Program-made: the position numbers and the translations under genes
Source: Bacteroidaceae bacterium
GTDB lineage: Bacteria > Bacteroidota > Bacteroidia > Bacteroidales > Bacteroidaceae
Reading direction: 5' to 3'
DNA: 28,794 nucleotides
NCBI GenBank assembly: GCA_900771425.1
Contig: CAAGNV010000012.1
Location: forward strand, 1-28,794
Shown: positions 23,394-28,794 of the stretch, piece by piece
How the letters are laid out: every line of letters begins with the position of its first letter
Position numbering within the stretch: the first letter of the stretch is position 1
Notes under the pieces: generated by a model
Databases searched by the model: none
What the model was told of the DNA's origin: nothing
The model's input: only the letters and a program-made list of their open reading frames with translations

Positions 23394-24152
23394 ATGAGAA
23401 AGAAAATCGTAGCAGGCAACTGGAAAATGAACAAGAACCTGCAGGAAGGCGTTGCACTCGCAACCGAACTCAATGAAGTACTGAAAGCAGAAAAGCCAAA
23501 CTGCGACGTAGTAATCTGCACACCATTTATCCACCTCGCAACCGTTTCAAACATCATCGACCACAACGTAATCGGACTCGGAGCAGAAAACTGCGCAGAC
23601 AAGGTATCAGGAGCATTTACAGGCGAAGTAAGCGCAGAAATGGTCAAGTCAACAGGAGCCGAATACGTCATCCTCGGTCACTCAGAACGCCGCGAATACT
23701 ACAACGAGACACCAGCAATCCTCAAGGAAAAAGTTGACCTCGCACTCGCAAACGGTCTTAAAATCATCTTCTGCATCGGCGAAAGCCTAGCACAGCGCGA
23801 AGCAAACGAACAAAACGCAGTAGTCAAGGCAGAACTCGAAGGAAGCGTATTCCACCTTACACCAGAACAATTCGCAAACATCGTAATCGCATACGAGCCA
23901 ATCTGGGCAATCGGAACTGGCAAGACCGCAACAAGCGACCAGGCAGAAGAAATCCACGCATACATCCGCTCCATCGTTGCCGACAAGTACGGCAAGGAAG
24001 TCGCTGACAACACTTCAATACTCTACGGTGGCTCATGCAAGGCTTCAAACGCACCTGAACTCTTCGCAAAAGAAGACATCGACGGCGGACTCATCGGAGG
24101 TGCATCACTCAAGGCACCCGACTTCAAAGGCATCATCGACGCCTGGAAGTAA
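23394..24152 (+). CDS. tpiA: Triosephosphate isomerase
   Basis: The 252-aa glycolytic enzyme interconverts dihydroxyacetone phosphate and glyceraldehyde 3-phosphate. Catalytic residues are all present: N9 and K11 in AGNWKMNK, H96 in LGHSERR and E168 in the signature AYEPIWAIGTG. The flexible loop and phosphate-binding GGS (ILYGGSCKASN) follow. Length is standard. The 94-base gap upstream is A-rich with repeated CAA/ACA words and no clear -7 box, giving an A-rich translation leader directly before the ATG that suits a highly expressed gene. Codon choice is noticeably biased toward C- and A-ending codons, consistent with high expression. Confidence 0.98.
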   Translation: MRKKIVAGNWKMNKNLQEGVALATELNEVLKAEKPNCDVVICTPFIHLATVSNIIDHNVIGLGAENCADKVSGAFTGEVSAEMVKSTGAEYVILGHSERREYYNETPAILKEKVDLALANGLKIIFCIGESLAQREANEQNAVVKAELEGSVFHLTPEQFANIVIAYEPIWAIGTGKTATSDQAEEIHAYIRSIVADKYGKEVADNTSILYGGSCKASNAPELFAKEDIDGGLIGGASLKAPDFKGIIDAWK

Positions 24153-24193
24153 TCGTCCGAAAAAGACACAATGTATCACCAAACAATCCGAAT

Positions 24194-24745
24194 ATGAAAA
24201 TATTCAAACTAATATGCCTCGTTGCCATCATGGTTGCATCAACAACCATGAAGGCACAAGGCTTTTTACGTCAGTTAGAAACTGAAGCAGAAGGACAAGG
24301 TAAGGTCACCGTCGAACAAGACAGCAGACTTACCGACATCATCAACGCCGTCACTATCATACCAAGCAGCGTCACCACTGCGCATCACGCCTCGATTCCG
24401 ACAACCGAAGCAAAAGTAAAACAAGACGGAGCAGACATCAACGGACGCTCAGCAGGTCTCCATCAAAAAGCACGAGGATACCGCATACAAGTGTACTTCG
24501 GAAGCAACCAACGTGCCGACCAGACAAAAGCGCAACAAGCAGGAACACGAGTATCTAGACAATTCCCAGAACTCAGGGCATACACTTCGTTCGTATCACC
24601 CCACTGGCGATGCCGTGTAGGCGACTTCACACGACGCGAAGAAGCAAACAACTACATGCGCAAGCTCAAGGCACGCGGATTCGGCGAAGCAATGGTCGTA
24701 CCAAGCGAGATATACGTTTCAGCCGAACAACTAAACAACAGATAA
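24194..24745 (+). CDS. SPOR domain-containing exported protein
   Basis: The 183-aa protein has a signal peptide (1-22, MKIFKLICLVAIMVASTTMK then AQ). A low-complexity mature region (about 23-92) follows, then a C-terminal SPOR domain (about 94-175). The latter has GYRIQVYFGSNQRADQTKAQ, a central SPHWRCRVGDFTRREEANNYMRKL and GEAMVVPSEI. SPOR domains bind denuded peptidoglycan and target proteins to the division septum. It lies 41 bases after tpiA in a fixed Bacteroidales neighbourhood, which reflects operon conservation more than shared function. A single Cys lies inside the SPOR domain. Confidence 0.92.
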   Translation: MKIFKLICLVAIMVASTTMKAQGFLRQLETEAEGQGKVTVEQDSRLTDIINAVTIIPSSVTTAHHASIPTTEAKVKQDGADINGRSAGLHQKARGYRIQVYFGSNQRADQTKAQQAGTRVSRQFPELRAYTSFVSPHWRCRVGDFTRREEANNYMRKLKARGFGEAMVVPSEIYVSAEQLNNR

Positions 24746-24799
24746 CAAACAGATAAGACAGCACTTAAAAAACAGCCGTCCTACAAACTAGACAAAAAA

Positions 24800-25375
24800 G
24801 TGATACTAACAAATTACGAGCCGTCAGCACTCGAAGCACTAAAACAAAACGTTGCCGACGTACTCAAGACAGTGGGCGAAGACACCACAAGAGAAGGACT
24901 CGTCAACACACCTGAACGAGTCGCCAAGTGCATACTGCAATTCACCAGCGGCTACACAACAGACCCAATCGCAGTACTCAACTCAGCAAAGTTCAAGGAA
25001 GACTATTCACGTCCAGTCATCATCAAGGACATCGAGTTCTATTCATTATGCGAGCACCACATGCTGCCATTCTTCGGAAAAGTACATGTAGCCTACATAC
25101 CTGACGGACAAATCGTAGGATTGAGCAAGATACCACGCGTTGTCGATATACTCTCAAGACGACTGCAAGTACAAGAACGCCTCACACACGAACTGTGCCA
25201 GTGCATACAGCAAGCACTACAGCCACGCGGAGTGATGATAGTAGTCGAAGCCCAGCACATGTGCATGCAGATGCGCGGAGTAGAAAAACAAGGAGCAGTT
25301 ACCGTAACAAGCGACTACACCGGCGACTTCAGCAACGTACAGATGCGCGAAGAATTCTACAAGCAAATAAAGTAA
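24800..25375 (+). CDS. folE: GTP cyclohydrolase I
   Basis: The 191-aa enzyme converts GTP to dihydroneopterin triphosphate, the first step of folate synthesis. The zinc ligands are visible: C84 and H87 in YSLCEHHMLPF, and C155 in QHMCMQMRGVEKQGAVTVTS. The GLSKIPRVV stretch and TPERVAK motif match the family. The start must be GTG at 24800, because no ATG precedes the conserved region in this frame and a stop lies upstream at 24743. Length is slightly short of E. coli FolE but normal for this group, and the core is complete. Confidence 0.95.
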   Translation: MILTNYEPSALEALKQNVADVLKTVGEDTTREGLVNTPERVAKCILQFTSGYTTDPIAVLNSAKFKEDYSRPVIIKDIEFYSLCEHHMLPFFGKVHVAYIPDGQIVGLSKIPRVVDILSRRLQVQERLTHELCQCIQQALQPRGVMIVVEAQHMCMQMRGVEKQGAVTVTSDYTGDFSNVQMREEFYKQIK

Positions 25376-25445
25376 ACAGGCCACAGCAGCAAGGAAGCCA
25401 CAATTACAAAAACCTTCGGCAGCCACAAACAAGCATTACCACACA

Positions 25446-27461
25446 GTGATACCACAAGCCACAATAGACCGAATACTCAGCGCCGCAAACATCGTTGACG
25501 TAGTATCCGGATATGTCAGCCTGCGCCGAAGCGGTGCAAGCTACAAAGGGCTGTGCCCATTCCACGACGACACCACACCGTCATTCTATGTTTCCCCGGC
25601 ACGTGGAGTCTGCAAATGCTTCAGCTGCGGCGAAGGAGGAAATGTCGTTCACTTCATCATGAAGATAGAACAACTATCATATTACGAAGCACTGAAATTC
25701 CTTGCAAAGAAATACGGCATCGAAGTAGAAGAACGCGAACTGACAGACGAAGAACGCGCCAGCCAGAACGAGCGAGAGAGCATGTTTGCACTCAACGAAT
25801 GGGCAGCAAACTATTTTCACGACACACTGCTGAACACAAACGACGGACAAGCCATCGGACTGACATACTTCCGTGAGCGCGGGTTTCGTGACGACATCAT
25901 CGAGAAGTTCAAGCTCGGTTTCTGTCCTCAAAAATATGATGACCTTGCCAAGAAAGCATTACAAACAGGATACAAGGAAGAATACCTCATCAAGACAGGA
26001 CTCTGTTACAAGCGCGACGACGGTTCCTTGAGGGACAAATACTGGGGACGCGTCATCTTCCCATGGTTCGGTGTCAACGGCAAAGTGACAGGATTCGGTG
26101 GACGCGTATTAGACGCACGAACAAAAGGAGTCAACCAGAAATACATCAACTCACCCGAATCAGACATATACCACAAAGCCAACGAACTATACGGTCTTTA
26201 CCAGGCAAAACAAACAGCAGCACGGCTCGACAATATAATCATGGTCGAAGGATATACCGATGTACTGTCAATGCATCAGGCAGGCATAGAAAACATCGTT
26301 GCCAACTCTGGAACCGCATTGTCAGAACAACAAGTAAAACTGCTACGAAGATATACACGCAATATCACACTCATATACGACGGTGACGAAGCCGGCATAC
26401 ATGCCGCACTCCGAGGAACAGACATGCTTCTGCGCGGAGGAATGAGAATAAAGATATTACTGCTTCCTGACGGCGATGACCCCGACTCTTTCGCACGAAA
26501 ACACAATGCAACCGAACTACAGCAATACATCGAGCAGAAACAAGTCGATTTCATCACATTCAAGACCAACCTATACCGCGAACAAGCAGCAAAAGACCCA
26601 ATAAAAAAAGCAGACCTAATTAAAGATATCGTAGAATCCATTTCAGTCATTCCCGAAGAAATCGAACGCTCCATCTACATACATCAATGCAGCGAGATGA
26701 TGGGAACCAACGAAATGATCATTCAGCGCGAAGTCAATCGACGCAGGCAAAAGTTACGCGAAGAAAAAGAGAAAAACAGCCAACAAGCACAACAAAGCAA
26801 CAGCACCACGACATCAACAACATCAGACAATGCTGCCACATCCCCCAAGGACAAACAAACAGAACCATCAGCCTTGGAAGAGCCACAAAGAGAGACACAG
26901 AGACAACAAAGAAATGACAAATACACAAGCAAGTTCGAAGGGCTGGAACGATTAATAATGATGCTTGTCGTAAAATTCGGAAACAAGACATTCAAGTCAA
27001 ACGAAGAAAACAATACAGATGAGATAAGCATACGACAGTTTATCGTAAACCAATTACAGGACGACGGATTTACATTCCACTCCAAACTGTACCAATCAAT
27101 GCTCGAACAAAGCAAAGATACAACAGACATCGCAAAGACCCTGCTCAACTCGCCTGACAGCACAATAAGCCATGAGACTGCAAGCCTGCTCACCGACAGG
27201 TACGAACTCTCACAAAACGGCAATATGCCAGATGAAGAACAAGCCTGCAGCGAATATGCTGCCCACCTAATGCTCGACTATAAATACGCAATAATAGAAG
27301 CCAAGCTTTCAGAACTGATGAAGCAATTCACCAATCCCGAAGTCACTTCAAACCCAGTTCTTTCTGCAAAACTATTGCAACAACAAATACAACTCACCAA
27401 CATAAAACGTCAATTGGCCAAATTACTCGGCGAACGAGTTGAAGTAACAATAAGTCATTAG
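25446..27461 (+). CDS. dnaG: DNA primase
   Basis: The 671-aa protein makes RNA primers at the replication fork. The CHC2 zinc finger is at residues 37-61 (CPFH, then CKCFSCGEG; C37, H40, C58, C61). The catalytic core includes KVTGFGGRVLD and the TOPRIM domain, with VEGYTDV (E268) and the metal-binding DGDEAG (D312, D314). A Gln/Ser/Thr-rich tether (about 438-495) links to the C-terminal helicase-binding region (about 500-671). The start is GTG at 25446, giving MIPQATIDRIL, the expected N-terminus. The gene is 70 bases after folE. Length is typical for Bacteroidetes DnaG, longer than E. coli because of the tether. Confidence 0.97.
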   Translation: MIPQATIDRILSAANIVDVVSGYVSLRRSGASYKGLCPFHDDTTPSFYVSPARGVCKCFSCGEGGNVVHFIMKIEQLSYYEALKFLAKKYGIEVEERELTDEERASQNERESMFALNEWAANYFHDTLLNTNDGQAIGLTYFRERGFRDDIIEKFKLGFCPQKYDDLAKKALQTGYKEEYLIKTGLCYKRDDGSLRDKYWGRVIFPWFGVNGKVTGFGGRVLDARTKGVNQKYINSPESDIYHKANELYGLYQAKQTAARLDNIIMVEGYTDVLSMHQAGIENIVANSGTALSEQQVKLLRRYTRNITLIYDGDEAGIHAALRGTDMLLRGGMRIKILLLPDGDDPDSFARKHNATELQQYIEQKQVDFITFKTNLYREQAAKDPIKKADLIKDIVESISVIPEEIERSIYIHQCSEMMGTNEMIIQREVNRRRQKLREEKEKNSQQAQQSNSTTTSTTSDNAATSPKDKQTEPSALEEPQRETQRQQRNDKYTSKFEGLERLIMMLVVKFGNKTFKSNEENNTDEISIRQFIVNQLQDDGFTFHSKLYQSMLEQSKDTTDIAKTLLNSPDSTISHETASLLTDRYELSQNGNMPDEEQACSEYAAHLMLDYKYAIIEAKLSELMKQFTNPEVTSNPVLSAKLLQQQIQLTNIKRQLAKLLGERVEVTISH

Positions 27462-27511
27462 ACAGCAAGCAATAGACAGTTAAATTCCACATTCCTTAAT
27501 ACCATAAGACA

Positions 27512-28794
27512 TTGATAGCAAAAATATACTCAGCAACACTGCAAGGCATAGAAGCATTGCCGGTAACACTCGAAGTAAACGTAGAGCAATCAACAATTTA
27601 TCATTTCTCTGTCGTAGGTCTGCCAGACAGTGCCATTCGCGAAAGTGAAGACCGCGTGATGACAGCACTCTCCACAAACAACTACAAAGTAATGATGAAG
27701 CAGGTAGTTGTAAACCTTTCACCTGCCGACATAAAAAAAGAAGGATCAGGGTTTGACCTGCCAATGGCTATCGGCATATTGGCATCAATGGGCTACATTA
27801 CAAGCAACAACTTTAACAAATACATGTTCGTGGGAGAGCTCAGCCTTGACGGTATGATTCAACCAGTAAAAGGAGCACTTCCCATAGCCATTAAGGCACG
27901 CGAAATGGGCTATGAGGCTCTGTTCGTGCCAGAAGCAAACGCGCGCGAAGCAGCTGTAGTCAACCGTCTGAAAGTATTCGGCGTTCGCCATTTGCAAGAC
28001 GTTATAGGCTATATCGACGGAAGAACAGAACTCAACCCCACAGAGTTAAATACAAGAGAAGAATTCTACAAAAACCAAACAACATTTGACTACGACTTCG
28101 ATGAAGTCAAAGGACAAGAAAACGTCAAGAGAGCATTCGAAGTTGCAGCCGCAGGAGGACACAATATAATCTTAGTAGGCAGTCCAGGATGTGGCAAGTC
28201 AATGATGGCAAAACGACTACCGTCAATATTGCCACCACTATCACTCTCCGAAAGTCTTGAAACAACCCAGATACACTCCATTGCAGGAAAAGTATCACGC
28301 GACACATCACTCATAACCCAACGTCCATTCCGGTCACCTCATCATTCCATTTCTGATGTCGGTCTGGCTGGTGGGGGCAGCAATTTCATGCCCGGTGAGA
28401 TATGTTTAGCCCATAATGGAGTCCTTTTTCTTGACGAACTCCCCGAATTCAGCAAGAACGTGTTAGAAACTCTGCGTCAGCCACTTGAAGACAGAATCAT
28501 AACCATTTCTCGTGCCAAATACACCATCACAATGCCATGTTCGTTCATGCTCGTGGCGGCAATGAATCCTTGTCCTTGCGGCTACCATCACCACCCTACA
28601 CATGCTTGCACTTGTACACCAGCACAGGTCCAACGATATATGAGCAAGATAAGCGGACCTTTGATGGATCGCATCGACCTGCAGGTGGAAGTCGAAGCCC
28701 TGCCAGTAGAAGAAATGACAAAGGCATCGAAAGGTGAATCAAGTGCATCTATCCGTGAACGAGTAATACGTGCACGTCAGATACAAGAGAAGCG
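27512..28794 (+). CDS. YifB/ComM-family Mg-chelatase-like AAA+ ATPase (3' truncated by window end)
   Basis: The frame must begin at TTG (27512): a TAA stop lies at 27497-27499 and no ATG or GTG lies between it and the conserved N-terminus (MIAKIYSATLQGIEALPVTL). The visible 427 codons contain the N-terminal ChlI fold (FSVVGLPDSAIRESEDR, KKEGSGFDLPMAIGIL). The AAA+ core has Walker A GSPGCGKS (223-230), Walker B VLFLDEL (304-310), LRQPLEDR and the AAMNPCPCGY zinc-like turn. ComM is a branch-migration helicase in natural transformation; YifB homologues are widespread and may act in recombination generally. About 80-90 residues are missing at the right edge. It follows dnaG by 50 bases. Confidence 0.93.
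   Translation, partial: MIAKIYSATLQGIEALPVTLEVNVEQSTIYHFSVVGLPDSAIRESEDRVMTALSTNNYKVMMKQVVVNLSPADIKKEGSGFDLPMAIGILASMGYITSNNFNKYMFVGELSLDGMIQPVKGALPIAIKAREMGYEALFVPEANAREAAVVNRLKVFGVRHLQDVIGYIDGRTELNPTELNTREEFYKNQTTFDYDFDEVKGQENVKRAFEVAAAGGHNIILVGSPGCGKSMMAKRLPSILPPLSLSESLETTQIHSIAGKVSRDTSLITQRPFRSPHHSISDVGLAGGGSNFMPGEICLAHNGVLFLDELPEFSKNVLETLRQPLEDRIITISRAKYTITMPCSFMLVAAMNPCPCGYHHHPTHACTCTPAQVQRYMSKISGPLMDRIDLQVEVEALPVEEMTKASKGESSASIRERVIRARQIQEK

Overview
The window looks like a chromosomal segment from a Bacteroidales bacterium, most likely Prevotellaceae. The reasons are Bacteroidetes-type -7 promoter motifs (TAnnTTTG) ahead of several genes, family members typical of the group (PorT-type barrel, LysM plus receptor-like protein, BT_3928-type DoxX protein, DUF1599, tandem GH43), the yicC-gmk-nadD order, and dense short-period intergenic repeats. 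No rRNA, tRNA or CRISPR array was found.

Layout. Bases 1-119 are the end of an IS3-family element reading leftward off the window. It abuts a truncated S9 prolyl-oligopeptidase gene (120-617), which is followed by a 47-aa orphan ORF. A leftward block (801-4469) holds nadD, a DUF559-guanylate kinase fusion, yicC, an OmpH-like lipoprotein and a small membrane protein. A rightward pair (pepD, secreted hypothetical) follows, then a repeat-rich gap, then leftward rlmH and an acidic hypothetical. From 8095 everything reads rightward: uvrA-rmuC; a LysM/receptor-like protein with a PorT-like barrel; a double GH43 enzyme, a secreted toroid-like protein and a PIF1-type helicase; and a housekeeping run DUF1599, BT_3928-type DoxX, tpiA, SPOR protein, folE, dnaG, yifB (cut by the window end).

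The most interesting signal is at 1968-2595. A DUF559 (PD-(D/E)XK-like) nuclease ORF is bounded by 39-bp imperfect terminal inverted repeats, each carrying a C-rich/G-rich palindrome. The 628-bp unit sits exactly between the yicC stop codon and the guanylate kinase coding sequence, and it has supplied the start codon and first 170 codons of the essential gmk gene. It looks like a compact nuclease-associated mobile cassette. The second theme is heptanucleotide repeats. Arrays of 7-nt units lie in several intergenic spacers, and a 24-unit array of one family has entered the inter-domain linker of uvrA in frame. The same CTCTAAK heptamer forms a hairpin spacer 1.4 kb downstream.

Functionally the window is mostly housekeeping: NAD and GMP synthesis, envelope biogenesis, DNA repair and replication, glycolysis, folate. 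Added to this are a small glycan-degradation locus and mobile or repeat DNA that has modified at least three genes.
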